From positions 1 through 64,000 of the forward strand of contig NZ_JAJSBI010000015.1 of the NCBI RefSeq assembly GCF_021261325.1: 64,000 bases of DNA. Reading direction: 5' to 3'. The DNA comes from Streptomyces guryensis (GTDB lineage: Bacteria > Actinomycetota > Actinomycetes > Streptomycetales > Streptomycetaceae). Positions 25,894 to 35,014 of this stretch are shown here, in pieces; position 1 is the stretch's first letter; every line of letters begins with the position of its first letter. A program made the translations under genes and the position numbers. The notes beneath the pieces were generated by a model. That model ran no database searches. It worked only from the letters and a program-made list of their open reading frames with translations, and was not told the DNA's origin.

Positions 25894-26128
25894 GGCCTCC
25901 CCCAGCTCGACCCCCACCGGCCGGGGGTACACATGTGCGTCAACAAACGGCGCGAGCCTACTACCGACGCACGGTTAACTCGAAGACCCGTCCGGAGGCT
26001 GAACTGCCGCACTGGTTCAGCGAGATGCGGAGTTGTCCGGGCATTGCGGGAGATTGCCGCCCGCGTTCGTGCAGACACCACCCGTGCGGATCCGGCCGGT
26101 GGGGGCGGCCAGTTGGCCGGAATTTTTC

Positions 26129-26142
26129 GATTCCTGGGAATC
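26129..26142. promoter_or_regulatory. inverted repeat in the cvnA / membrane protein divergent region
   Basis: GATTCC-TG-GGAATC is a perfect 6+2+6 palindrome, and its left arm also pairs with GGAAT at 26119-26123. It sits midway in the 418-bp gap between cvnA (25893) and the plus-strand gene at 26312 and could control either. The rest of the gap holds no gene that I can support. Confidence 0.35.
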
Positions 26143-26311
26143 TTCGGAGCGCGTTGTTCGTCCTTCTCTTCGGGAAACGGGGGCGGAATCGGCCACACGA
26201 GCCGCATCCCGCAACCGGGCGGCGTAAAACAGCGCAAGCCGGGCAACCACTGGGGAGCCGTGTGTTCGGACACGGACGGGGGGTCTGCCGGCGGTGGGGA
26301 GTGACACGTTG

Positions 26312-26854
26312 ATGGGCACGGTGGAGCGGAACGAGGCGGCCACGGCGGGCGATGCGGCGCACCTGACGGTGCGGCAGAGCCCCGAGGCACTGGATCACGA
26401 CATTCCGGCGCAGAGGGCCGGGACCGGCCCCGCTGGGCGTGTCACGGCTGAGGAGCAGCCGTACTACCGGCCCTTGTGGGTCGAGGAGTCCGCGCCGCGT
26501 CGCAGAATGCCCGATCCGGTGCGTACGGCCGCGGTGCGCGCGGTGCTGATCATCGCCGTGACGCTGATGCAGGCGATGGTGGCGTTCCTGTGCACTCTGG
26601 CCGGATCATGGCTGGCGTTCCCCATGGTCCTCAGCAGCGTGGCGAGCACCGTGGCGGCGACATGGGCTGCACTCGACGTCTGGGTGACCCGTCAGGTGTG
26701 GAACCAGCGCAACGGCGTGGTGTCGGTCCCGAGCAGCACCGCTCGCGCCCTGCGGCGCGAGCGGCGAAAGACACGGCGACAGGCGCGGGCCGCGCAGCGG
26801 GCCCAGGCGCGGATACGCCGGCGGGGCGGAGCGGGGCAGCTGTCGCACCCCTGA
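26312..26854 (+). CDS. small membrane protein of unknown function
   Basis: 180 residues from the ATG at 26312, which has GGGGAG 10 bases upstream; a GTG at 26294 is in frame but less likely. A hydrophilic N-terminal 75 residues is followed by two hydrophobic segments (VRAVLIIAVTLMQAMVAFLC and WLAFPMVLSSVASTVAATWA) and a very basic arginine-rich tail, so the tail is likely cytoplasmic. I do not recognise the family. It is divergent from the conservon and convergent with the SMC-like operon, 63 bp from the latter's end. Confidence 0.7.
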   Translation: MGTVERNEAATAGDAAHLTVRQSPEALDHDIPAQRAGTGPAGRVTAEEQPYYRPLWVEESAPRRRMPDPVRTAAVRAVLIIAVTLMQAMVAFLCTLAGSWLAFPMVLSSVASTVAATWAALDVWVTRQVWNQRNGVVSVPSSTARALRRERRKTRRQARAAQRAQARIRRRGGAGQLSHP

Positions 26855-26917
26855 GAGATCCGGCCCCTGAGCGGTCCAACCCCAGAGATCCGAGTCGCGG
26901 GACGCGGTCGCTCGCCC

Positions 26918-29900
26918 CTAGGGGGTCGCTGACGCCGGGCGTTTGAACATCCGTGTCGCCGTGATCTCGCTGTGCACGGCGGTCTCCTCCGCCTGGGGCT
27001 GCTGCGGCAGTCCGGGGCGGAGGTGTTCCTCCACGCTGATGTACTTGAGGCCGGCGCGCAGGTCGGCATCGTTCCGCAGCCGGATCACCAGTGGGAACTC
27101 CGCCAGCGCCGTCGTGTCGAACAGGCCGGTGGTGTAGAGGAGTTGGACACCCAACGCGTCCGACACAGCCCGCTGCAGCTCCAGCAGATAGGTCGCGTTG
27201 GCGCGGCCGATGGGGTTGTCCAGGAACAGCGTGCCCGCGTGCCGGTGCTTGTCGCGGCCCCGGTCGTTCGAGCGCAGCGCGGCCATCGTGCAGTAGAGGG
27301 CGATGGCCGCGGTGAGCAGCTGGCCGCCGGAGAACACGTCGCCCATCTGCCCGACGGGCACCCGCTCGGCGCGCAGCACGGCGTCCGGCTTGAGGATCTC
27401 GACGGCGACCCCCTTGGGCTGAAGCGCCGCGCCCACGCCCCGCAACAGCAGGGACATACCGTCGCGCCGCAGGTCGGAGTTCTTCTTCACGGCCGCCCGG
27501 GTCGCCTCGTCGATGACCTCGCCGAGCCGCTCGGTGAGCGTGGCCTGGTCGGGCTCCTCGAAGCGGATGCGCAGGAACTCCTGCCCGGACCACTCGCCCA
27601 GCCCCTCCGGCAGCCGGGACAGCCGCTGGGCGGACCGCAGGGTGGCCAGTGCCGACTCCACGAGCCCGCGCAGCCGGTCCACGATCGAGTCCCGGTTCCG
27701 CTCCAGCTGCACCAACTCGTCGGTGAGGACACGCAGTCGGGGCGCGAACGCGTCCGCCCACTTCTGGGCGTGCTCGGGCAGCGCGGAGGCGGGCAGCTCA
27801 CGGATCTGCTGCCGCGCCGGGGTGCGGACCTGCTCGTAGCGGGTGGAGTTGGCATGCCGCACGAGCACATCACTTGCCTCACGTACGGCGGCCTCGGCGG
27901 CTGACAGGTCGGCTGCGCAGCCGCGCAGGGAGCGGCGGGCCTCGGCGGCGGACTGCCGGGCCTCCTCCAGGCTGCCGGGATACGGCTCCGGCTCCTCCTG
28001 CTCCTCGTCCAGGGCGTGTTCGCGCAGCAGGTCGCGGAGCATCGCAGCGATCTCGTCGAAGCCGCCGGCCGCGTCCTCGGCGGCGCGGTGGGCGTCGAGG
28101 AGCTCGGCGTGCGCCTCACGGGCCTGACTCAACGCCTCGGTGCGGGAGGCCAGTTCGGTGGTGGCCGTGCGCAGCAACGCATGTGCGTGCTCGGCGTCGC
28201 GCGGCTCGAGTTCCGCGGGCAGCTCGGTGTGCGCCTCGCCGTCCTCGGGCGCGTGCCGCTCGGCCTCGCCGCGCAGCCGTCCGAGCTGCTCGCTCGCGGT
28301 CGACATCCGGGTCTCCAGGAGCTGCACCAGCTCCTCGGCCCGGGCGGCGGCCGCCTGCCGGGACGGTCCGTCGGAGCCGTCCGGCGACTGCAGCAGTTGC
28401 TCCGCGCGCGTCCGGACCCTGTTGCTGAGGCGGTCCAGTTCGGCGCGGGCCGCGCTCTCGTCGCTCTCCGCGCGGGCCTGTTCGGCGCGCAGATCGGCGC
28501 CTACGCCGACCTTCTCGTAGAGCTGGGAGGCGGCGCGGTAGGCCTCGCGGAGTGCGGGCAGCGAGGACTTCGGGGCCGCCCCCTCGTCCTCGGGTACGTC
28601 GTCGGGGGCGCCAGCGATCTCCGCGCGCTCGGCGCGCAGTGCCCGTGCGGTGCGGCGGGCGTCGTCAGCGGCGCGCTGGGCGCCGCGGCGGTCCTCGTCG
28701 GCGGCGCGGGCGCGCTCCAGGCAGGCCTGGGCGCGGGCCTCCGACTCGACGCCGTCGTCGGCCAGTTCGCGCAGTTTGACCTGCCAGCCGACCCGCTCGC
28801 GCAGCCGGTAGGCGAGCCCGGCGAGGGCGTCGGCCGCGCGCCGGGCCTTCTGCGCCGCCTCCTGCCGCTCGTCCCGCAGTTGCGCGGCCTCGGCGGCGAC
28901 CTCGTCGGCCTCGGCCCGCACCGAACGCGCCTCGGCCAGCTCGGCCTCGGCCTCCTCGGCGAACGCTCCGGCGTCGTGCGCGGCCCGGGCCAGCTCGACG
29001 AGCCGCCCAGCCGGGCAGCCGGTCCGCCAGGAGGCGAGTCGCGCCGCCAGCTCCCGGTCCTTGCCGAGGCGCGCGGCGAGCGTCCTGATCTCCTCGTCCC
29101 GCTCGGTCGCCCGCGCGCGCAGCGCCTGCCGTTCCTCGTCCGCGGCATGCTCGTCGTGCATGGCGGGGTTCGGTGGTACGAGGAAGACGTTGCTGTCGCC
29201 CGAGTCGGCGCTCGGGGTGGGGGCGAGCAGGGCGGCGGCGGTACCGACGGCCACGGCGGACCGCGGCAACAGCGCCGCCTCGGTGAGGGCCTCGCGGGCG
29301 CGGGCGTGTGTGTCGGGATCGGTGATGATCACGCCGTCGACGAGCTCCGGCCGCGCCGCGAGCACGCGTGCGTGGTCGGCAGGGTCCACCGCCTGGGCGA
29401 GGTAGCGCCAGCCGGGCAGCGCCGGGATGCCGTGCTCGCCCAGGTACTCCACGGTGGCCAGTACGTCCGGGCCGGGCGGCAGCAGCCCGCCGTCACCGAG
29501 CGCGCCGAGGATCCGCGCATCGTCGGCCGCCGCGGTCCGCAGCTCGAACAGCTGCCGCTCGGCGGAGGACACGGAGCCGTCGAGCAGCTCGCGCAGCTCG
29601 TCGGCGAAGCGGTCCAGCTCCTCGGGGGTGAGAGCCGCTTCGTCGCTGTCCGTTTCGTGACGGGGGTGCGGGACCGACGGCCGGGGATCCGGGAGAGCCG
29701 GCCTGGTGTCCTTGCCAGACAGGCTCAGCAGCTCCGCCAGCCGTTCCTCTGCGGCGAGCGACTCCGCGATGCGGTGCTCGGCCTCGTACGACCGGCGCGT
29801 CGCCGTCGCCGCGTCCGCCGCGCGGGCCGCCGTCAGCTCGGCGCGGGACTCGGCGGAGGCCGCCTCGCGCGCGTGCTCCGTGGCCCTGTGCGAGGCCTCA

Positions 29901-31558
29901 CGTGCCGTGTCCCAGGCGGCGACCGCCGTCTTCTCGGCGTCACTGGCCGCGAGGGCGGCACGGGCCGGGTCGGCGTCGGGTGCGCTGTCGTCGAGCCATC
30001 CCGCACGCACCGCCTCGGCCGTCTCCTGCTCGACTTCGGTGAGGCGCTGCCGCAGGTGCCCGATCTCGCTGCGGGCTCGCTGGGCCTCCGTGGCGGCGGC
30101 GGTCGAGTCCCGGTGGGCGACCTCGCCGACCTCCTGCAGCGCGGCGGAGCGCTCCTCCTCCTCGTTGGCGAGGCGCTCGGCGCTCTCCGCGGCCGCGTAC
30201 AGGGCCCGTACGAGATCCACGGCGGCCTTGGCCCGGGCGGCGAGCGCCGGAGCCGCGTCCCGCTCGGCCTCCTGGATCGCGGCGGCCACGCGCGCGACGC
30301 GGTCGGCGGCGGCGCGGTGGCGCAGCACGGCCTCGGCGGCCTGCCAGGCGGAGTGCAGGGTCCGCGCGTCGGCGAGCTCGCGCTTCTGCCCGGCGGCGGA
30401 CTTCTCGGTGGCGGCGAGCGCCAAGGAGGCGTTCCGGTAGGCGAGTTCGGCGGCGATCAGCGCGCTGCGCTCCCGGCCCGCCTCGGAGTGCGTGACCGCG
30501 TGGGCGGCGGCGGTGACTCGCTGTGCGAGGTCAGCGGCCCTCACCTGCTCCCGCACACCCCGCGCGGACAGCCGACGGGCCAGGGTGCGGGTGCGGCGTT
30601 CGGCACCGGCGTGGATGTCACGCGCGCGTGCACGGGCCTCGGCGGCCTCGACGATCCGCCCGAGCAGGTCGGCCGACCCGGCGGTGAAGTCCCGTTCGGC
30701 GATCAGCTCGGCCCGGCGGCCCAGCTTGTTGCCGAAGCCGCTGACCAGGTCGGCGAGCCCGTCGGTGTCCCGGGTGTCGGTCACGGCGCGCAGCAGCAGG
30801 TCGGTGAAGTCGGAGTCCTTCTTGACCGCGAAGAGGCCGGCCGCCTCGCCCTCGTCGGCGTTCATCTCCCGCTGGTAGCGGAAGAGTTCGGGGTCGAGGC
30901 CGAGGTCGCCGAGGTGCTCGATCCAACGGTCGTGGATCTCCTCCCAGTGCACCTCCAGGTGCGGATACGCCTTGCCCGCCTCGGTGAGGGCGTCCCGGAA
31001 GCCCTTCATGGTGCGGCGGCGGCCCTGTGCACCCGACTGCCCCTCGGCGACCGGCCGTACGGCGGTGGCCTCGGCGACGGGCAGGTTGTCCAGGGACAGT
31101 CCGGGTCCGGGCCGGAAGGAGTACCAGGCCTCGGCGAACTTCCGCGGATCGTTGGAGACTTGCCGTCCTCGCCACTCGCTGACCTTGCCGACGACGACGC
31201 ACTCGCCGGTCAGCGTGTGCTGCCACTCCAGGGCGACGTGTCCGCAGTCGTCGGCGAGCAGGAATTTGCGCAGCACGCCGGAGCTGGCGCCGCCGAGGGT
31301 GTTGCGGTGGCCCGGCAGCATCACCGAGAAGATCAGCTTCAGCAGGACCGACTTGCCGCCGCCGTTCTCCAGGAAGAGCACGCCGGCGGGCGCGGGGCGG
31401 CGCGGCGGGCCGAGGGGCTCCTCCTCGAAGAACTCCGCCTGGGTGGGTGCGGGGTCGGGCACGGGCTCGCCGACGCCCCGCAGGTCAAGCACGGTGTCGG
31501 CGTAGCGCGCACCGGCTGGGCCGATGGAGTAGAGGCGGACCCGGGACAGCTCGTACAT
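26918..31558 (-). CDS. SMC/MukB-like ATPase, TIGR02680/JetC/MksB type
   Basis: 1546 residues. Walker A ENGGGKS is at residues 64-70, a long alanine- and arginine-rich coiled-coil body (about 250-1300) follows, then the signature motif FSGGQLLTA (about 1409-1417) and Walker B HAGTLFLDNPIG (D about 1447). In most SMC proteins the Walker B aspartate is followed by glutamate; here it is asparagine, and a downstream YTTGLFDTTAL completes the head. This is the ATPase of MksBEF/Wadjet-like loop-extruding complexes that recognise circular DNA or organise chromosomes. Third gene of an operon with MukE-like and kleisin-like genes; gaps are 31 and 37 bp. ATG at 31558. Confidence 0.85.
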   Translation of the reverse strand: MYELSRVRLYSIGPAGARYADTVLDLRGVGEPVPDPAPTQAEFFEEEPLGPPRRPAPAGVLFLENGGGKSVLLKLIFSVMLPGHRNTLGGASSGVLRKFLLADDCGHVALEWQHTLTGECVVVGKVSEWRGRQVSNDPRKFAEAWYSFRPGPGLSLDNLPVAEATAVRPVAEGQSGAQGRRRTMKGFRDALTEAGKAYPHLEVHWEEIHDRWIEHLGDLGLDPELFRYQREMNADEGEAAGLFAVKKDSDFTDLLLRAVTDTRDTDGLADLVSGFGNKLGRRAELIAERDFTAGSADLLGRIVEAAEARARARDIHAGAERRTRTLARRLSARGVREQVRAADLAQRVTAAAHAVTHSEAGRERSALIAAELAYRNASLALAATEKSAAGQKRELADARTLHSAWQAAEAVLRHRAAADRVARVAAAIQEAERDAAPALAARAKAAVDLVRALYAAAESAERLANEEEERSAALQEVGEVAHRDSTAAATEAQRARSEIGHLRQRLTEVEQETAEAVRAGWLDDSAPDADPARAALAASDAEKTAVAAWDTAREASHRATEHAREAASAESRAELTAARAADAATATRRSYEAEHRIAESLAAEERLAELLSLSGKDTRPALPDPRPSVPHPRHETDSDEAALTPEELDRFADELRELLDGSVSSAERQLFELRTAAADDARILGALGDGGLLPPGPDVLATVEYLGEHGIPALPGWRYLAQAVDPADHARVLAARPELVDGVIITDPDTHARAREALTEAALLPRSAVAVGTAAALLAPTPSADSGDSNVFLVPPNPAMHDEHAADEERQALRARATERDEEIRTLAARLGKDRELAARLASWRTGCPAGRLVELARAAHDAGAFAEEAEAELAEARSVRAEADEVAAEAAQLRDERQEAAQKARRAADALAGLAYRLRERVGWQVKLRELADDGVESEARAQACLERARAADEDRRGAQRAADDARRTARALRAERAEIAGAPDDVPEDEGAAPKSSLPALREAYRAASQLYEKVGVGADLRAEQARAESDESAARAELDRLSNRVRTRAEQLLQSPDGSDGPSRQAAAARAEELVQLLETRMSTASEQLGRLRGEAERHAPEDGEAHTELPAELEPRDAEHAHALLRTATTELASRTEALSQAREAHAELLDAHRAAEDAAGGFDEIAAMLRDLLREHALDEEQEEPEPYPGSLEEARQSAAEARRSLRGCAADLSAAEAAVREASDVLVRHANSTRYEQVRTPARQQIRELPASALPEHAQKWADAFAPRLRVLTDELVQLERNRDSIVDRLRGLVESALATLRSAQRLSRLPEGLGEWSGQEFLRIRFEEPDQATLTERLGEVIDEATRAAVKKNSDLRRDGMSLLLRGVGAALQPKGVAVEILKPDAVLRAERVPVGQMGDVFSGGQLLTAAIALYCTMAALRSNDRGRDKHRHAGTLFLDNPIGRANATYLLELQRAVSDALGVQLLYTTGLFDTTALAEFPLVIRLRNDADLRAGLKYISVEEHLRPGLPQQPQAEETAVHSEITATRMFKRPASATP

Positions 31559-31595
31559 GGCGGACTCTCGTAAGTCTTCGGCAGGTCGGGGAAGT

Positions 31596-32486
31596 TCAGG
31601 AGTGCGACGGCGCGTGGAAGGGCAGCCCGGCGTCGGCCGCCAGCTCCAGGTCGTCGGTGTGCTCGGCGGGCAGCAGCGTCGGCGTGCCGTCGGTCACCGG
31701 GACCACGCCGAGTTCCAGCAACTCGGCCATCGCGGCACTGCCGGCCATGTCTCGCACCTGGAGCTGGTAGCGGGAAGTCGTCCGGTAGGTGCCGCCGTTG
31801 TCCTCGCCGGTGCGCTGCAGGAAGCCGGAGTCGGTGAGGAACGCGGCGGCCTTGCCGACGATGCCGGTGGTCGAACCGGCGAGCCGGCGCGCGTCCTTGG
31901 TGGCACCGGCCGCGCTGCGTCTCGCCCAGATCCGCCACGCGGCCTCAAGGCCGGGCGCGTCGGTGGCCGGGTCGGTGTTGTCGCCGTGCTCCTCGGCACG
32001 CTCCTCCAGACGGCGGCAGGCCTGTCGTACGAACGCGTCGACGCCGTTGACCGTCACGCGTCCGATGTATCCGTCGTCGGCCAGGTCCTCGGGGCGCGGG
32101 AACGCCATGGCGGCGACGGCGAGATGGGCCAGGCCGTGCAGGAAGCGGTCGCCGCCGTCGGCGGACGTACGACGCGCGTAGTCGCCCATACGGACGGCGA
32201 ACACGGAGTCCTCGGCCGCCGTCACGGCCATCCCCGCCCGCGGGGAAACCTCCAGCACCACGAGACCGAGCCCGGCGGCCACGGCGTCCGCCAGCCGCGC
32301 GAACGGCGGGTCCTCGCGGTAGCGGCGCAGCAGCTCGGCGTACTCCTGGTCCCGCGCGGGCTGCAGCTTGGGCTGCAGCCCGAACGCGACGAGCCGCGCC
32401 GCGTCAGCGGCGTCGGCGGGGGTGACGGCGGCGGTCGCCGACGGGGCCGGGGCCTCCGTCTCGCTCCACTCGACGTGCTCACTCAC
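31596..32486 (-). CDS. MukE/MksE/JetB-like subunit of the SMC-like complex
   Basis: 296 residues, no membrane segment. The C-terminal half contains a winged-helix-like run (VGKAAAFLTDSGFLQRTGEDNGGTYRTTSRYQLQVRDMA, here two pieces) as in MukE-type accessory proteins; sequence identity of this class is low, so the call rests mainly on position between a kleisin-like gene and a TIGR02680-type ATPase. The GTG start has AGGAG 9 bases upstream. Expected role: bridge or regulate the kleisin-ATPase ring. Confidence 0.7.
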   Translation of the reverse strand: MSEHVEWSETEAPAPSATAAVTPADAADAARLVAFGLQPKLQPARDQEYAELLRRYREDPPFARLADAVAAGLGLVVLEVSPRAGMAVTAAEDSVFAVRMGDYARRTSADGGDRFLHGLAHLAVAAMAFPRPEDLADDGYIGRVTVNGVDAFVRQACRRLEERAEEHGDNTDPATDAPGLEAAWRIWARRSAAGATKDARRLAGSTTGIVGKAAAFLTDSGFLQRTGEDNGGTYRTTSRYQLQVRDMAGSAAMAELLELGVVPVTDGTPTLLPAEHTDDLELAADAGLPFHAPSHS

Positions 32487-32517
32487 TGCTTGGGCTCCTT
32501 GTCGCGTTCCTGCTCAC

Positions 32518-34044
32518 TCATGCTGCTTCCGTCCGGTCCGCCGCCATCCCCGCCGCGTCCAGCAGGGCCGTGCCGACGATGAGATCGGCGCCGCCGAACT
32601 CCGGATCGGCCAACTCCGTCCCGTCGTCCACGGCGAACAACAGCTTCTCCTCGCCCTGGCGGTATGCCGTACCGACCGCCGGACTGGCCGCGTGCACCGC
32701 CAACAGAGCCACCAGGTACGGCAGATCGGGGTCCTGTCTCCGGGCCTCGGCCAACAACCCCGACAACCGGCGCGGCGCGTCGGCTGGCAGGTCCAGCAGT
32801 TCCGTCGCCGCGGCCAACTGCTCCTCGCTGAACCGGCTGTCGTCCGGCGTGGCGATCAGATCCGGCTCGGGCATCTCCGCGCCCAGGTGCTCCCGCTCCA
32901 CCGGCGGCGTCAGCAGTATGTCGACGAGGTCGCCCACCCGCACGGACACCGGCGTGCGCAGTCCGGTACCGCGGGCGAAGAAGGCATCCGTGACCCGGAC
33001 CGCCTGTTCCAGCGGCAAGGGCAGCACGGGGGCGACCAGGTGCCCGTACAGGTCGATCCCGGACGATGTCATGGGGGTCGCGAACGCCTGCCGGTCCTGT
33101 TCGGCGCGGAACAGCGGCCCGGCCTCCAGGAGGCGGGACTGCAGCTGTGTGTGCCTGCGGATGCAGTCCTTGACGATGTCAACGAGTTCGGCCGCACGCC
33201 GCTTGTGCTCGGGGTCCTCGGTCTCATCCCGGGCCTTGCGGATGTTGGTGAGGATCGCGTTCTCGTGCCGGTAGCGGTCTGCCACGTGGTCCAACGCTTC
33301 GGCGATCATGTCGGGCACGGAGTTGAGCCAGTCCACCGCCCGGACGTTGCGCCGGGTCGCGTCCAGGGCTCTGCGCAGGGTTTCCGAGTACTGCACCGTC
33401 CGGTAGCGGGCCTGTTCGGCGGCGAGCTGGGCGTCGGCGAGGCGACCCCGGTTGATCAGGACCTCCAGCTTGACCTCGGCGGCGATCTGCGCGCTGGTGA
33501 CGTCCGTGTCCAGGGCGCCGACCAGGACGTTGACCGCCTCGTCCGTGGTACGGAGGTAGACGGTGCCGCCGGGGCCCGGCACCTCCTCGATCAGTTTGAA
33601 GTCGTAGTCACGGCGGACGTAGCTGCCGTCGGTGGTGAACGTGCCGTAGACGGCCCTGAAGCCGCGGTCGACACTGCCGACGTTGATCAGGTTCTCCAGG
33701 ACCCAGCGGGCCACGCGCTCGTGCTCGGCCACCGGCCGCTGTGGTGCCTGGGCGGCGATGCGCGGGATGAGCCGCGCGACTATCTGGTCGTGGTCGGCGC
33801 CCGTGTCGAAGTCCATGTTCAGGGTGACCAGGTCGATGGCGGCCAGGGCCACCTCCGCCATGCCGTAGACCGAGTACTCGCCCGCGAGGTTGGCCTTGCG
33901 TGCGTCGAGGTCGTGCAGCGGCGCGGTGCAGGCGAGCGCGCGCAGGCGCCGCGCCAGCCCCTCGTCGGCGGCCGGGCCCGGGGCGGGGCGCGGCCCCGCG
34001 CTGAGCTGGGGCGGAACGCTGTCCGTCGATGCAGGCGAAGTCAC
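32518..34044 (-). CDS. MukF/MksF/JetA-like kleisin subunit
   Basis: About 508 residues from the GTG at 34044; an ATG at 34074 is in frame. I prefer the GTG because a -10-like TAGTCT lies 7 bases before it and no ribosome site precedes either codon, suggesting a leaderless transcript. N-terminal helical/winged-helix part (GLARRLRALACTAPLHDLDA, YSVYGMAEVALAAID), a central helical region rich in arginine (EQARYRTVQYSETLRRALD) and a C-terminal part, as in MksF/JetA. First gene of the SMC-like operon; 103 bp from the convergently arranged GntR gene end. Confidence 0.7.
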   Translation of the reverse strand: MTSPASTDSVPPQLSAGPRPAPGPAADEGLARRLRALACTAPLHDLDARKANLAGEYSVYGMAEVALAAIDLVTLNMDFDTGADHDQIVARLIPRIAAQAPQRPVAEHERVARWVLENLINVGSVDRGFRAVYGTFTTDGSYVRRDYDFKLIEEVPGPGGTVYLRTTDEAVNVLVGALDTDVTSAQIAAEVKLEVLINRGRLADAQLAAEQARYRTVQYSETLRRALDATRRNVRAVDWLNSVPDMIAEALDHVADRYRHENAILTNIRKARDETEDPEHKRRAAELVDIVKDCIRRHTQLQSRLLEAGPLFRAEQDRQAFATPMTSSGIDLYGHLVAPVLPLPLEQAVRVTDAFFARGTGLRTPVSVRVGDLVDILLTPPVEREHLGAEMPEPDLIATPDDSRFSEEQLAAATELLDLPADAPRRLSGLLAEARRQDPDLPYLVALLAVHAASPAVGTAYRQGEEKLLFAVDDGTELADPEFGGADLIVGTALLDAAGMAADRTEAA

Positions 34045-34146
34045 GGTGCACAGACTAGGTCCTCGGTCTGACATCGACCCAAACGACTCAGATGCGACCA
34101 GGCGTCACGGTTCTCACACCGGTGGGGCCGGTACTCCCGTGTCCCG

Positions 34147-34839
34147 CTATTCCTCGCCGACCCGCCGCCGGTACACCTCGACGACCCGCTCGAGCGAGTC
34201 GTCGAGGTAGACCTCCAGCAGTTTCTCGGCCTCCGGGCGGTCCGGCGCCTGCAGGGCCTGCAGGATCTGCCGGTTGCGGGCCAGGTACGGCTCGTGCAGG
34301 GCTCTGGGGTCGTCCACGACGTGGAAGGCGAGGCGCAGTTCGGCGAAGACGCTGCGCATCAGTTCGTCGGTGCGGGCGCTGCCGGCCAGGGTCACCAGCT
34401 CCCGGTGGAAGTGGATGTTGGCGGTACCCACGCCTTTCCAGTCACCTTCGCGCGCCGCCCGCTGCCCCTGGCCGACGACCTCGGCGAGCGCGTCCAGGCC
34501 GTACGGCGGTTCGCCGAGCCCGCGGACGACGGCGCACTCGACGAGGCGGCGGGTGCGGTAGATGTCCTCGACATCCTCGACGGTCAGGACCCGGACGAAG
34601 ACGCCGCGATTCAGCTCGTGGACGAGCAGACGTTCATGGGTGAGCAGGCGGAAGGCCTCGCGCAGGGTGTTGCGGGAGACTCCGAGTGCGCCCCCGATGC
34701 TGTCCTCCGACAACCGGGTGCCGGGCGGGAAGAAGCCCTCCGCGATGCGGCCCCTGAGGATGTCCGAGACGCGCTCGGCGGTGCTGGTGCGCCCCAGGAG
34801 AGCCCGGTCGTCGGCCAGTCCTGTCAGCTGCTCTGCCAT
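34147..34839 (-). CDS. GntR-family (FadR/FCD subfamily) transcriptional regulator
   Basis: 230 residues. Winged helix at about 15-85 (RIAEGFFPPGTRLSEDSIGGALGVSRNTLREAF in two parts) and an all-helical FCD effector domain (about 95-220) with the metal-site residues of the pattern (HFHRELVTLAGSARTDELM). Divergent from the MFS/pxp operon across 175 bp that includes a near-perfect 9+1+9 palindrome, so it very probably controls that operon in response to a small carboxylate such as 5-oxoproline or D-glutamate (inference). Confidence 0.88.
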   Translation of the reverse strand: MAEQLTGLADDRALLGRTSTAERVSDILRGRIAEGFFPPGTRLSEDSIGGALGVSRNTLREAFRLLTHERLLVHELNRGVFVRVLTVEDVEDIYRTRRLVECAVVRGLGEPPYGLDALAEVVGQGQRAAREGDWKGVGTANIHFHRELVTLAGSARTDELMRSVFAELRLAFHVVDDPRALHEPYLARNRQILQALQAPDRPEAEKLLEVYLDDSLERVVEVYRRRVGEE

Positions 34840-34888
34840 GCCCGGAATTCAATCGCAGATACAAGAACGAAACAACATGGGTATTGAA

Positions 34889-34907
34889 GGATCGTTCAAC
34901 GATCCTC
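34889..34907. promoter_or_regulatory. operator of the GntR regulator upstream of the pxp operon
   Basis: AGGATCGTT-C-AACGATCCT is a perfect 9+1+9 inverted repeat with the central GT-N3-AC typical of FadR-subfamily GntR operators. It lies 50 bp upstream of the regulator's ATG and 107 bp before the MFS gene. Remaining bases of this 175-bp gap show no gene. Confidence 0.65.
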
Positions 34908-35014
34908 TACCTTGCTACACACGGCGCCGTCGTTCACCCCGGGCGCCGACCGCTCCTCCCGCACGGCACGGCTCACTTCTGAAGCACCCTCCGTCCTCCC
35001 ACTGCGAGGTGCCC

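Noticed and set aside
26136..26162. GGGAAT-N18-GTC resembling a SigR promoter before the small membrane protein
   Set aside because: The -10 reads GTC rather than GTT, and the GGGAAT is part of an inverted repeat at 26129-26142; not enough to claim SigR control.
23599..26304. A 901-codon plus-strand ORF opposite cvnA
   Set aside because: Shadow frame; the minus-strand CvnA domains explain the region.
28016..31573. A 1185-codon plus-strand ORF opposite the SMC-like ATPase gene
   Set aside because: Shadow of the alanine/arginine-rich coiled-coil gene; no ribosome site and no recognisable domain.
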